From PNOJ01 sp016706845 (lineage in GTDB: Bacteria; Krumholzibacteriota; Krumholzibacteriia; LZORAL124-64-63): a DNA stretch of 42,450 bases. Positions 1 through 8,852 of the stretch are shown here, one piece after another. Location: contig JADJIV010000024.1 in the NCBI GenBank assembly GCA_016706845.1, positions 1 to 42,450 of the forward strand, written 5' to 3'. Made by a program: the position numbers and the translations under genes. A model generated the notes under the pieces. That model did no database searches. It saw nothing but the letters and a program-made list of their open reading frames with translations, and was not told the DNA's origin. Position 1 is the stretch's first letter; every line of letters starts with the position of its first letter.

Positions 1-105
1 TAATATCGACACATGCACAGTTGAGCTCGCAGCGATGGTGTCGCGACAGTCGTTGCTGCCCGCTGCCATCATCGAGCGACCCCACGACCAGGAGGAATCG
101 ACACC

Positions 106-743
106 ATGCGCATGCTGAAGATCGCCCTGACCGCGGTTCTGCTGATGGGACTCGCCGGTACCGCCGCCGCGCAGTCCACCTGCCTCTACTTCTCCGAGTA
201 CATCGAAGGCACCAGCAGCAACAAGGCGCTGGAGATCTACAACGCCACCGAGCCGACGTCGCCCTGTCCCGGGTCACGGTCGAGCTGTACGCCAACGGCG
301 GGTTGACGCCGACCAGCACGGTCACCCTCGGCGGCGTCCTGCACAACGGCGACGTGCACGTCATCGGCCACACGCTCGCCGTCGCGGCGATCACATCGCA
401 GGCCGACCTGCTGATCAACGGCGGCGTCGTGAACTTCAACGGCAACGACGCGGTCGTGCTGAAGCTCGACGGCGCCGTCGTCGACTGCATCGGCCAGGTG
501 GGCATCGACCCCGGCGCGGCCTGGGGCACCGAGCCCTGCACGACGGTAACCACACGCACGATGCGCGGCATCGACGTCTGCGGCAGACCCGTGACCAGCG
601 ACGCCTTCGAGCCAGCCCCGACGTGGGTCCGCAGCGCGGTCTGGACACGTTCGGCTTGCTGGGGGCGCACGCGAGCAACTGCCAGGCCCGTCCGCAAAAC
701 GACGCCGCGCACATGGGGCGGCGTCACGGGCATCTACCGCTAG
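106..743 (+). CDS. Secreted lamin-tail-domain-like protein, frameshifted
   Basis: The ATG at 106 has GGAGG 10 bases upstream (91-95). A Sec signal peptide (residues 1-22, ending AAAQ) is followed by SEYIEGTSSNKALEIYN, the start typical of lamin-tail (LTD) domains on secreted nucleases and surface proteins. The frame then drops by one base near 250, giving NATGADVALS and VTVELYANGG, and continues through VVDCIGQVGIDPGAAWG, also LTD-like. It switches near 622 (LDTFGLLGAHASNC) and back near 690, ending TWGGVTGIYR at 743. The last residues match the C-terminal signature of the genes at 3627 and 4342. Several indels in one conserved reading suggest sequence error, though real decay is possible. 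The LTD call rests on recalled family patterns; the exact function is unknown. Confidence 0.6.
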
Positions 744-1316
744 GACACGGCGCTCATGGGCCGCCCCAGGGGCCGTCTTCCCTCGCCGGGGAGGCGGCCC
801 TCGTCGCTGCGGCGCGGAAAGGACGACGTGCCGCCATCCTGGAAGGGACTCTGGTCGGCAGGCTGCTGCGCGGCCCTGCTGTTCGGCGTGACGGGGATCC
901 TACGGGAAGGCGGTGCCGGCGTTTGCCACGGCGCCGGGCGTCGGTCCTCACCTGGTGCACCGGCGCGGGGGTGGCCCTGGTCGGGGCAAGGTGGTCGGGA
1001 TTGGCCTCGCCGACCTTGCGGCCTGTCTTGGCGCGCAGTACTCCAGCTGGGCCGGTACGGCGTGGGCGTGAGTTGGGGCTGGGGATGGACCTAGGTGCTG
1101 ATGTTCCCGGACCCGCCTGGGAGAAAAACTGTGCAAGCGGAGAAGCTAAAAACACCTGAACATGCTGAAGTTGAATTGGTTCCGGCGCTGTTGCGCGCCT
1201 GGGACATAATAAACGGGAAGGGCGGCGCATGGTTTCCACCGGCGCGAAGCTTGATCGCCGGGGCCGCGCTGGTGGGCGCGGGGGGATCCGGTCGCGAGCG
1301 CCCGAAGGGGCTGGCG
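744..1316. other. Intergenic stretch with no supported gene
   Basis: I see no convincing protein here. Short frames exist on both strands, but none has a good ribosome site, a family motif or a consistent frame. Bases 758-765 (GGGCCGCC) can pair with 793-800 (GGCGGCCC) across a long loop, possibly a weak terminator for the secreted gene that ends at 743. A CATAAT sequence near 1205 resembles a -10 box but has no well-spaced -35 partner. Because neighbouring genes carry indels, a broken gene could be hidden here. Confidence 0.4.
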
Positions 1317-1385
1317 CGTCCCCACGGGGCTCGAACCCGTGTTGCCGCCGTGAGGGCGTGTCCTATCCACTGGACCAGAGGGGAC
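1317..1385 (-). tRNA. tRNA-Glu (CTC)-like, incomplete
   Basis: Read on the minus strand, the acceptor 5' strand is GTCCCCT, the D-arm is GGTCCAGTGGATAGGAC, and an anticodon-arm region CGCCCTCACGGCGG precedes a good T-arm (ACGGG TTCGAGC CCCGT) and GGGGAC-G. This matches tRNA-Glu closely, but the anticodon arm is about three bases shorter than the standard CCGCC-CTCTCAC-GGCGG, and the 3' acceptor strand is one base short. No CCA is encoded, unlike every other tRNA in the window. It is either damaged by sequencing indels or a decaying tRNA gene. Identity as Glu(CTC) is likely; function as written is doubtful. Confidence 0.6.
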
Positions 1386-1471
1386 GTCGGGGCCGAAAAC
1401 CTAACGCTGGCCGGGAACTGTCAAACGGGGCGCCCCAACTGGCGCGCCGTCGTCGCCGAGGTCGGGCGGGA

Positions 1472-2859
1472 TCAAGCCCAGAAGCGGCTTCGCTGAACAG
1501 GGCCGCGGTGGTGGCGATGCCGTTGAAGTAGTTCTCGAGGTGGAACTTCTCGTTCGGCGAGTGGATGTTGTCGTTGGGCAGGCCGTAGCCGAGCAGCAGC
1601 ACGGGCGACTTCAGGCAGGACTGGAAGGTCCCGACGATCGGGATCGAGCCGCCCTCGCGGATGAGCACGGGCTCGCGGCCGAAGCCGCGGGCCAAGGCCT
1701 GCGCGGGCGCGCTCATCGACGAAGCGCGAGGGCACCATCACCGGCGAGGCCCCGTGCAGGTAGGCACCTTGACGTCTACGACGCCGCGGGCGCCGTGCCG
1801 GACGTGGCGCTCGAACAGGCGGGCGATCTCTGCGGGATCCTGGTCGGGGACCAGCCGCATGCTGACCTTGGCGCCGGCCTGCGCCGGGATGATCGTCTTG
1901 GCGCCCTCTCCCTGGTAGCCGCTCCACATCCCGTTGACGTCGCAGGTGGGCCGGGCCCACATGCGCTCCAGGGTGGTGTACCCGCGCTCGCCGAAGGGAG
2001 CCGGAGAGCCGGTGTCGCGCAGCAGCACGTCGTCGGTGAAGCCCAGGGAGGCGAAGGCCCGGCGCTCCTGGTCGTCGAGCTCCCGCACGGCGTCGTAGAA
2101 GCCGGGGATGCGGATGCGTCCGTCGGGGTCCTTGAGGCCCGCGACGATCGCCGCCAGGGCGTTGCCGGGGTTCTGCACCACGCCGCCGAAGCTGCCGGAG
2201 TGGAGATCGGCGCGGGGGCCCGCGACGTCGATCTGCATGAAGCTCAGGCCGCGCAGGCTGTAGCAGATCGCCGGGGTCTTCTCGTCGTAGAGGCTCGTGT
2301 CGCTGATCACCACCGCGTCGCAGGCCAGGCGGTCGGGGTGCTGCTCGACGTAGCGGTAGACGGCCGGCCCGCCGCACTCCTCCTCGCCCTCGATGATGAA
2401 CTTCACGTTCACCGGCAGCGGCTCGCCCGTGGCCAGCCAGGCCTCGAGCGCCTTGACGTGCGTGTAGAGCTGCCCCTTGTCGTCGCTGGCGCCGCGCGCG
2501 TAGATGATGCCGTCGCGGACCTCGGGCTCGAAGGGGGGGGAGAGCCACTGGTCGAGGGGGTCGGTCGGCTGCACGTCGTAGTGGCCGTAGAAGAGCAGCG
2601 TCCGGCGGCCGGCGAGCTGCTCGGTCTCGGCGTAGACCAGCGGGTGGCCTTCGGTGGCGATCACCTCGACGTGCAGGCCGAGGCCGCGCAGTTCGTCGGC
2701 GATGAACGCCGCCGCGCGGCGCGTGTCCGCGTCGTGCTCGGACTGGGAACTGACGCTGGGGATGCGCAGCCAGTCGCAGAGCTGCGACACGTGGCGGTCG
2801 CGGTGCTCGCGCAGGTAGGCGTCGAGGCGCGCGTCATCCGGCGGTCCTGGTTCCTCCAT
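1472..2859 (-). CDS. M20 family metallo-dipeptidase, frameshifted
   Basis: This cytoplasmic zinc aminoacyl-peptidase/dipeptidase belongs to the M20 (ArgE/DapE/CNDP-like) family. In the first 350 residues the metal and catalytic motifs are visible: GHYDVQ (His93, Asp95), GASDDKGQ (near 126), EGEEECGG (near 160) and SDTSLYD. DLHSGSFGG begins the dimerisation lid. The C-terminal part continues in other frames: YLHGASPVMVPSRF near 1760, then ALARGFGREPVLIREGGS and NIHSPNEKF (last metal His) from about 1716. That requires at least two indels between 1690 and 1770. The true stop is unclear: one frame stops at 1472, another runs to 1363 into tRNA-Glu. The ATG at 2859 opens MEEPGPPDD. Family identity is firm; substrate is unknown. 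Confidence 0.85.
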
Positions 2860-3015
2860 TCGGCTCCCCCTGGCGGGACGTGGCGCGGCGCAACGGTCCG
2901 GCGAAGCTTATCCTTGACGCCCGCGGCTGTCGAGGGCATTGTGTGCCGCGATCGCGCCGCGGCCGCCGGCGGGCGCGGATGCATGCGCGCGGCGAATCGC
3001 ATCGACCGAATCCCG

Positions 3016-3044
3016 TTGACACCGTGGGCCGGATTCGCCAAGAT
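3016..3044 (+). promoter_or_regulatory. Candidate sigma-70 promoter for the histone gene
   Basis: TTGACA at 3016-3021, a 17-base spacer and CAAGAT at 3039-3044. The -35 box is perfect and the -10 box is weak. A start near 3051 would give a leader of about 70 bases before the ATG at 3124. Confidence 0.45.
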
Positions 3045-3123
3045 CCCACCTTGCCCGATGCGATCCCTTCGCCGGGCGACGCCGTCGCCCGAGGTTTCAC
3101 CCTTCAGGAGAATCGAGGCCACC

Positions 3124-3284
3124 ATGATCATCAGCAAGAGCAAGACGAAGGAAGCCGTCACGCAGTGCAACGTCTCCGGCGAGTTCTACGACGCCCTCGA
3201 CGCCAAGGTCAACGAGCTGATCAAGAAGGCCGAGCAGCGCGCGATCGCCAACGGCCGCAAGACGGTCCGCCCCAGGATCTGTAG
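3124..3284 (+). CDS. Small bacterial histone-fold protein, one-base frameshift near its end
   Basis: The ATG at 3124 has AGGAG at 3106-3110. The product is about 53 residues: a short basic N-terminus (MIISKSKTKEAV), then one histone-fold helix region (SGEFYDALDAKVNELIKKAEQRA) and the loop-helix ending NGRKTVRP-QDL. The FYDALD...KAxxRAxANGRxTxRPxDL pattern is that of the short single-domain bacterial histones related to Bdellovibrio Bd0055 (DUF1931-like). As written, the frame slips after RP: one extra C in the C-run at 3270-3273 restores QDL and the TAG at 3282-3284. Without it the frame reads through into unrelated sequence. The gene stands alone, with a TTGACA promoter upstream and a hairpin downstream. 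The family is known to form DNA-binding dimers; chromatin function here is inferred. Confidence 0.8.
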
Positions 3285-3626
3285 TCGTCGTTCCCCCCTC
3301 GGGGACGCCGACCGCACGATTCTCGTCCGCATTCACGGAGGCCTCCTTGACGGAGCCTCCGTAATTTTGATCCATAATCACAGACGGGTGCAGAATTACC
3401 GCATTTTTTCCTATTCTGTCATTGCTCCGGCTACGCGGCCGGCAGTAAAGTGGTGGAGTCGCGGTCCCTGCACCGCGAGGCTTGAAGTGCTCGAACCCGC
3501 CCCGGCGCGACGGATCCGACCGCGAATCAGGCGGCCGGAATTTCGTACCGAACGAGCGCAGTGCGATAGGATCGTCCGCATCATCATGGCCGCGCCATCG
3601 CAGCCGCAGACGAATCGGGGGACACC
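3285..3626. other. Intergenic stretch between the histone gene and a secreted-protein gene
   Basis: It holds the terminator-like hairpin at 3335-3368 and then AT-richer sequence, including a run of six T near 3407. A loose promoter, TTGCTC at 3422 and TAAAGT at 3446 with an 18-base gap, could serve the gene at 3627. No RNA gene or conserved protein frame is visible. Confidence 0.4.
3335..3368 (+). terminator. Intrinsic terminator-like hairpin after the histone gene
   Basis: ACGGAGGC (3335-3342) pairs perfectly with GCCTCCGT (3355-3362) across a 12-base loop, followed by AATTTT. Confidence 0.6.
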
Positions 3627-4322
3627 ATGAAGAAATTGTGGGTGACGGGAGTGCTGGTGTTGGCGTGCGTCGCCGGGTCGGCCTGGGCCCAGAGCGACGT
3701 GATGGACACCATCGGCTACCTCTTCGAGTCGGACAACGATCCCGGCGCGGTCGGCTTCCCGCCGAGCGTCGCCGGCGACGTGCTGGCGGGCGTCGGCTTT
3801 GTCGACAACATCAGCGCGCCGCTGACCTGGAGCACCGCCGACTACGAGTACACCTGGGTGATCGGCGGGCTGGTGTCCGGCGGCGCCGCGGACCTCGGCA
3901 ACGGCAGCTTCCGGATCTACTACGCCGGCGGCACCATCGACGTCTACGCGCAGGCCTACCTGGCGGGCGGCTACACGATGCCGGACTACGGCGTCTCGCC
4001 GCCGGATCCCCTGGCGATGGCCACCTTCAGCGACGGCGACGTGTACCTGCACGGCGTCTTCACCAACTTCTCGCTGACCTACAACCCGACCACCGGCATC
4101 GGCAGCTACGTCGGGACGCTGACGTTCGAGCTCGGGACCCACTTCACCGAGCTGGGCCAGGAGCTGCAGAACCCCAACGGGCTGACCCTGGCGGGCACCG
4201 TGCTCAACGACGCCACGATCCCCGACGGCTACGACATGGAGACCGACGGCCACATCTACTACGACGGCACGATCCCGACTCAGGACATGTCCTGGGGCGG
4301 GGTCAAGAACCTGTACCGTTAA
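3627..4322 (+). CDS. Secreted protein with C-terminal SWGGVKNLYR signature
   Basis: The 231-residue product has a clear Sec signal peptide (MKKLW, hydrophobic core, cleavage after AWA). The mature part is acidic and rich in Gly, Tyr, Thr and Asp, with predicted beta character (YEYTWVIGGLVSGGAAD, NGSFRIYYAGG, ATFSDGDVYLHG). It ends SWGGVKNLYR. The next gene, 20 bases downstream, encodes a protein with the same plan: signal peptide, xYTxxITGxV segment, G-x-[LF]-RIY, ATF[ST]DG and SWGxVKxL[FY]R. The two are probably paralogues co-transcribed to the hairpin at 5086. I do not recognise the family. An extracellular or surface role is inferred from the signal peptide and the shared C-terminus. Confidence 0.8.
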   Translation: MKKLWVTGVLVLACVAGSAWAQSDVMDTIGYLFESDNDPGAVGFPPSVAGDVLAGVGFVDNISAPLTWSTADYEYTWVIGGLVSGGAADLGNGSFRIYYAGGTIDVYAQAYLAGGYTMPDYGVSPPDPLAMATFSDGDVYLHGVFTNFSLTYNPTTGIGSYVGTLTFELGTHFTELGQELQNPNGLTLAGTVLNDATIPDGYDMETDGHIYYDGTIPTQDMSWGGVKNLYR

Positions 4323-4341
4323 CGAGCGGAAGGAGGGCGCC

Positions 4342-5049
4342 ATGAAGAGAATGCAGTTGAACCGGAGCCGGGTGATCGGGATGACGCTGGCCCTGGCCCT
4401 GTGCGCGGCCGTCCCCGCTCTGGGGCAGGTCGAGTTCACGTTCGAAGGCTACGCCGCGTACGCTCCCGGCACCGACCAGGCCGGCGCGACGGTGACCGTC
4501 TACGGGATCGCCAATCCCCCGGTCAGCGTGCCCACGCCGATCCCCGTCGATTTCGCCAGCAACCAGTACACCGTGGCCATCACCGGCATGGTCGTCGACA
4601 CCTACGTCTTCAACGGGGTCGCCCAGACGAAGAACTACGTCTTCGACGGCGGCACCCTGCGGATCTACGAGGACGCCATCGGCGGCGGCACGGCGGGCAA
4701 CTACGCGGCCCCGGCCACCTTCACCGACGGCACGCTGCTGCTGCAGGCCGCCGTGGACGACGGCTGGACCATGGACCTGAACGATCCCTTCGGTTTCGGC
4801 CAGTTCTCGGGCGCCGGCATCGGCACCTGCGACATGAACGGCGGCAGTGAGCTGGGCACGCTGGTCGGCATGGACTACCCGCTGAACGACTGGACCTTCG
4901 CCGGCACCGGCATCGCCGAGCCCTGGTTCCCGTTCTTCACGGTCCCGGCCGGCTACCACCACCTGTTCGGCGTGAAGGTCATCTTCCCGTACGACCCGAC
5001 GCCCAACGAGGACGCCAGCTGGGGACAGGTCAAGACGCTGTTCCGCTAG
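4342..5049 (+). CDS. Secreted protein with C-terminal SWGQVKTLFR signature
   Basis: AAGGAGG at 4330-4336 precedes the ATG at 4342. The product (235 residues) has a signal peptide ending near ALG-Q, then a beta-rich body: QYTVAITGMVVDTYVFNG, DGGTLRIYEDAIGGG, PATFTDGTLLLQAAVDDG. It ends SWGQVKTLFR. It appears paralogous to the upstream gene (3627-4322) and shares the C-terminal signature with the frameshifted LTD protein at 106-743. No catalytic motif is visible and the function is unknown. A strong terminator follows within 40 bases, so this is the last gene of the unit. Confidence 0.8.
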   Translation: MKRMQLNRSRVIGMTLALALCAAVPALGQVEFTFEGYAAYAPGTDQAGATVTVYGIANPPVSVPTPIPVDFASNQYTVAITGMVVDTYVFNGVAQTKNYVFDGGTLRIYEDAIGGGTAGNYAAPATFTDGTLLLQAAVDDGWTMDLNDPFGFGQFSGAGIGTCDMNGGSELGTLVGMDYPLNDWTFAGTGIAEPWFPFFTVPAGYHHLFGVKVIFPYDPTPNEDASWGQVKTLFR

Positions 5050-5085
5050 GAACCGCACCGCATCCCTCCACGAAGCAGGGACAGG

Positions 5086-5113
5086 AAGAGCCCGGGGGAA
5101 ACCCCGGGCTCTT
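5086..5113 (+). terminator. Strong intrinsic terminator
   Basis: A 12-bp perfect stem (AAGAGCCCGGGG, 5086-5097, with 5102-5113) closes a GAAA tetraloop. The tail is TCGTATG, so the U-tract is poor, but the stem is very stable. Confidence 0.75.
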
Positions 5114-5270
5114 CGTATGTCGGCCGTTGTCGCCCGCGGGAAGCGCTCCCTGCGGGCGCCGGCGTCGTCCCGGCGACCGCGGGCCGCGTCCGGGCCCGGC
5201 CGGCGCGCCGATTCCGCTTCGCGCGGGCGCGGCGGCCCGCGATTCGCTGGAGAGGGGCGGGGAGGCACTG

Positions 5271-6782
5271 ATGATCCAGCGTATCCGCAGCGGCTCGCTC
5301 GACGGCATCGACGGTTTCGAGGTGGTCGTGGAGGTGGACGCCGGGCGCGGCCTGCCGTCCTTCCAGCTCGTCGGCCTGCCGTCCACCGCCGTGCGCGAGA
5401 GCCGCGAGCGGGTCCTGTCGGCCTTGCGCAACTGCGGCCTGGCCTGGCCCAAGGGCCGGGTCGTGGTGAACCTCACGCCGGCGGATGTCGAGAAGCGGGG
5501 TCCGTCGGTGGACCTGGCCATCGCCGTGGGCGTCTGCGGCGTCACGGAGCGGGCGGAGCCGGGCGCGCGCGGCGACGCCGTGCTGCTCGGCGAGTTGTCC
5601 CTGGACGGGGCCCTGCGCCCGGTCAGGGGGCTGCTCGCGATCGTGACGGCGGCCGCCGCGACGGGCCGGCGCCTGTTCGTGGTGCCGCTCGGCCAGGCAC
5701 GGGAGGCGGCCCTGGTGCCGGGCGTGACCATCCTGGCGGCATCGACGCTGGCCGACGTGGTGCGCTGGCGGGCGGGCAGGGGCTGCCTCGAGACGATCGT
5801 GCCTGCCTCGCCACCGCCGTGCCGCCGGGAGCCGTCTCCATCCCTGCTGGCGTTCCTGGCTCATGTGCCCGCCCGCGCCCGCCGGCTGGCCGTGCTGGCG
5901 GCGGCCGGACGCCACGACCTGTTGCTGGTGGGACCGCCGGGATCGGGCAAGACCCAGCTCTCGCGGGTGGTGGGGACGCTGCAGCCGTCTCTGACGGCGC
6001 CGGAAGCGCTCGAGGTCGCGCGCATCCACGGCGCCGCCGGGCTGCTGTCGTCGCCGGAGTTGGACCTGCGACGGCCCTTCCGGTCCCCCCACCACACGGC
6101 GACCCGCGCCGGGCTGCTCGGGGGCGGTGTGTCGCTGCGCCCCGGCGAGGTCACGCTGGCCCACCACGGCATCCTCTTCCTGGACGAACTGTCGGAATTC
6201 TCGCCCGGGGTCCTGGACGCGTTGCGCGAGCCGCTGGAGGAGGGGCGCATCGCCGTCGTCCGCGGCGCCGGGATCCGGTTCTGGCCGGCGGACTTCCAGC
6301 TCCTCGCCGCGATGAATCCCTGCCGCTGCGGCTGGCACGGCAGCCGGCGACGCGAGTGCCGGTGTTCGGAGCGGCTGCGCCTGGCCCACCGCAGCCGGTT
6401 GTCGGGTCCCCTGCTCGACCGCATCGACCTCTTTGCCGAACTGGATGAACCCGAAGAACCTCTGCGCAGCGACGGGATCGGTGATCCGGGCCGGATCTGG
6501 GAACTGGCGGTCGCGGACGCTGCAGCGGGCCACGCGCGTCTCACGAGTCGTTCCCGCGGGCGCCCGACATCCCTCGAGGAGGCGCGCCGTGCGCTGGATG
6601 CCCCCGCGGCGGCCCTGCTCGAGACGGCCGGCGCATCGCTGGGCATGACCGTGCGCTCGTCGATGCGCTGCGCCGGTGTCGCGCGCACCCTGGCCGCGCT
6701 CGGCGGCCGGTCCCGCGCGAACCGCGACGACGTGGTCGAGGCTCTCTCCTTCCGCCGCGAACAGCTCGCCGTGCTGGCCTGA
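5271..6782 (+). CDS. comM: ComM/YifB-type Mg-chelatase-like AAA+ ATPase
   Basis: The ATG at 5271 (GGAGG at 5261-5265) opens MIQRIRSGSLDGIDGFEV, the normal ComM start; an earlier in-frame ATG at 5127 would add unrelated GC-rich sequence. The 503 residues hold the N-terminal ChlI domain (VVVNLTPADVEKRGPSVDLAIA), a Walker A (GPPGSGKT, near 221), a Walker B-like segment (GILFLDELSEF), the Zn-binding MNPCRCGW...CRC region and a C-terminal VIRSSMRCAGVARTLA-like helix bundle (here VRSSMRCAGVARTLAALGG). ComM is a helicase that promotes branch migration during integration of transformed DNA. It is a stand-alone gene between two hairpins. Length is typical of the family. Confidence 0.93.
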   Translation: MIQRIRSGSLDGIDGFEVVVEVDAGRGLPSFQLVGLPSTAVRESRERVLSALRNCGLAWPKGRVVVNLTPADVEKRGPSVDLAIAVGVCGVTERAEPGARGDAVLLGELSLDGALRPVRGLLAIVTAAAATGRRLFVVPLGQAREAALVPGVTILAASTLADVVRWRAGRGCLETIVPASPPPCRREPSPSLLAFLAHVPARARRLAVLAAAGRHDLLLVGPPGSGKTQLSRVVGTLQPSLTAPEALEVARIHGAAGLLSSPELDLRRPFRSPHHTATRAGLLGGGVSLRPGEVTLAHHGILFLDELSEFSPGVLDALREPLEEGRIAVVRGAGIRFWPADFQLLAAMNPCRCGWHGSRRRECRCSERLRLAHRSRLSGPLLDRIDLFAELDEPEEPLRSDGIGDPGRIWELAVADAAAGHARLTSRSRGRPTSLEEARRALDAPAAALLETAGASLGMTVRSSMRCAGVARTLAALGGRSRANRDDVVEALSFRREQLAVLA

Positions 6783-6807
6783 CGGTCGATCATAGGGAGA
6801 AAGGGAA

Positions 6808-6829
6808 GGGCGGCCCCGGGGGGCCGCCC
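6808..6829. terminator. Bidirectional terminator hairpin
   Basis: GGGCGGCCC (6808-6816) pairs with GGGCCGCCC (6821-6829) around a 4-base loop. It lies between the convergent comM (plus) and the outer-membrane barrel gene (minus). On the minus strand it is followed by a pyrimidine-rich TTCCCTTTCTCC tail. Confidence 0.65.
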
Positions 6830-6855
6830 TCACGCATGCCGGTCGACGGCGGGAT

Positions 6856-7775
6856 CTAGAAGTTGGCCGTGAAACCCAGGGCCCAGCTCATCGTGTTGAG
6901 GGTCTGCGACGTGTAGTCGGACACTTCCCGCGGGCCGACGCCCTCGATGTACTCCCAGACGGGGATCCGGGTCTCGCCCTCGTCCAGCACGCGGAAATTT
7001 TCGCGCGGCGCGAAGTCCACCGTCATGTGATGGAAGAGGACCTCGAAACGGACGCTGATGAGCTTGTCCGCGACCAAGCCTGATGCCGCCGCCGCCGTTG
7101 AGATCCCAGGCGCTGGCGCTCTCGTCGGTATAGTTGGAGTTGATGCTGAGCCAGGTGCGCGTGAAGCCGCCCTGCACGTAGGGATGCCAGCGCCCCTTGG
7201 CGAAGTTGCCGTAGTCGTGGGGGTAGAAGATGGCGTTCAGGCCCGTGCTCAGGGTGATGATCGAGCGGTTCTCGGCGTCGTATTCGCCGATGCCCGGGAG
7301 GTCCTCGAGCGACACGTCCCCCGCCGACCGCCTGGTTGGAGAGCGACCGCGGGCGGCCCACCGTGGCCGTGTACTCCGACACCGAGATGCCGAAGACCGG
7401 CTCCAGCGAGAACCAGGGGAAGAGGTTGTAGTTCAACCGCACCTGCGGGTTGAAGGCCGACTGCCCCTTGATGGCGACGTCGCCGTAGTAGGTGTCCTCG
7501 TCGGTGTACTTGTAGATGATGTTGTCGTGCTGCAGGAGGGTCTTGTCGAGCAGCCAGAAGCCCAGCGTGACCGAGGCCTCGAGCGTGCGCTCGTCGATGA
7601 TCGGCTCGTACTCGACCTGCTGGACCTCTTCCGCGACCTGCGCCGCCTGCTGCTCCTCGACGGTGGTGTGGCGCAGGTTGAAGGTGGGCTCCGCGCTCGG
7701 CGGTTCCTGCGCCGCGGCACCCGCGGCGGAGAACACCAGCAGGCACAATCCGAGGGCCAACAGTTTCTGATGCAT
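6856..7775 (-). CDS. Outer-membrane beta-barrel protein, frameshifted
   Basis: The ATG at 7775 has AGGAGC just upstream. A signal peptide (residues 1-22, GAAAQ) is followed by a Gln/Glu-rich linker and then barrel-like strands (LEASVTLGFWLLDK, PQVRLNYNLFPWFSLEPVFGISVSEYT). The reading changes frame near 7320 (then IITLSTGLNAIFYPHDYGNFAKGRWHPYVQGG) and near 7075 (then ISVRFEVLFHHMTVDF), ending SWALGFTANF at 6856. The terminal Phe after alternating hydrophobics is typical of BAM-inserted barrels. It is followed by the hairpin at 6808. The total of about 305 residues fits an outer-membrane barrel of OmpW/OmpA size. Specific function is not recognisable. Confidence 0.7.
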
Positions 7776-7841
7776 GGTCAGCTCCTGTCCCGTTGCGATG
7801 CGAACCCGTTGGTGTGAATGTCGGATCTTGCCGGGCCGGTG

Positions 7842-8852
7842 TCAACCCCGAATGGCCCAGGGATCGTCCGGGCGGGCCGCATCTGCAAGCCAAGCCAGAT
7901 GGCGGACTTCCGCTTCGAGACGGACCCCGAAGCGGTCCTGGACGGCCGCCCGCATCGCCTCGGCCAGGGCCAGCACGTCGACGCAGCGGGCGCGGCCCAG
8001 ATTGACGATGATGTTGGCGTGGCCGGCGAAGACGCCGGCGTCGCCGACCCGCAGCCGCTTGGCCCCGACGGTCTCCAGCAGCGCCCCGGCGGCTTGCCGC
8101 CGCCCCCCCGGTTCGGCGGGCGGCAGGTTCTTGAACCAGCTGCCGGCGCAGGGCAGGTCGACGGGGTGCTTGGCGCGCCGCGACGCCAGATGATCGGCGC
8201 GCTCGGCGAGGGCGGCGACCACGTCGCCGCGCCCCAGCGTCAGCACGGCCTCCAGGACGACGTCCCGACGTTCCTTGAAGGCGGTGTGACGGTAGGCGAA
8301 GGCGAAAGCCTCCGGTCCGACCGTCTCGATGCGTCCGTCCTCCCTGAGCACGACGGCCTCGCGCAGGAACTCGCCGATCTCGTGCCCGTAGCAGCCGGCG
8401 TTGCCGACCAGGGCCCGGCCCAGGCTGCCGGGGATGCCCGACGCGAACTCGAGCCCCGTCAACCCTGCCTGCAGGCTCCCGACGACCAGCTCGTCGAAGG
8501 GGATGCCCGCGCCTGCCCGGACGGTGTCGCCGCGGATTTCCAGGGTCCGGTCGCTCATGACGCCGACCAGCCCGCAGAACCCGCGGTCGTCGGCCAGGAC
8601 GTTGCTGCCGCCGCCGAGGCAGACGGCGGGGATTTCCGCCTCGCGGGCATTTTCCAGGAACCGGCGCGCATCTTCGCTGTTCCGCAGCTTGGCGAGGCCG
8701 AGCGCGGCGCCGCCGATGCGCAGGGTCGTGAGCGAACTCAAAGGAATGCCCGGTTCGAAGCGTTCGGGGTGGCGGTGCAGGAGGTCCGCCACCGCGCCGG
8801 CGATCCGCTCGGCTGCCGCTGGACGGTTGTCTTGCGAACCGGGTCGGTGCAT
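7842..8852 (-). CDS. murB: UDP-N-acetylenolpyruvoylglucosamine reductase
   Basis: MurB reduces UDP-GlcNAc-enolpyruvate to UDP-MurNAc in the cytoplasm, an early peptidoglycan step. FAD-binding motifs are present: TTLRIGG, CLGGGSNVLADDRGF, and GIPGSLGRALVGNAGCYGHEI. AGSWFKN carries the catalytic Ser, and NIIVNLG is in the C-terminal domain. I chose the ATG at 8852 (336 residues, typical length). An upstream in-frame start at 8927 would overlap the divergent TonB-like promoter region. The start lies 84 bases from the plus-strand gene at 8936, so the two share a divergent intergenic region. Confidence 0.92.
   Translation of the reverse strand: MHRPGSQDNRPAAAERIAGAVADLLHRHPERFEPGIPLSSLTTLRIGGAALGLAKLRNSEDARRFLENAREAEIPAVCLGGGSNVLADDRGFCGLVGVMSDRTLEIRGDTVRAGAGIPFDELVVGSLQAGLTGLEFASGIPGSLGRALVGNAGCYGHEIGEFLREAVVLREDGRIETVGPEAFAFAYRHTAFKERRDVVLEAVLTLGRGDVVAALAERADHLASRRAKHPVDLPCAGSWFKNLPPAEPGGRRQAAGALLETVGAKRLRVGDAGVFAGHANIIVNLGRARCVDVLALAEAMRAAVQDRFGVRLEAEVRHLAWLADAARPDDPWAIRG

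Noticed and set aside
3440..3510. tRNA-like segment with CTGCACC and a TTCGAAC-like stretch
   Set aside because: No D-arm or acceptor pairing could be formed around it.
1540..3630. A 696-residue plus-strand open frame
   Set aside because: It is antisense to the M20 peptidase, has no motif of its own and exists only because high GC removes stop codons.
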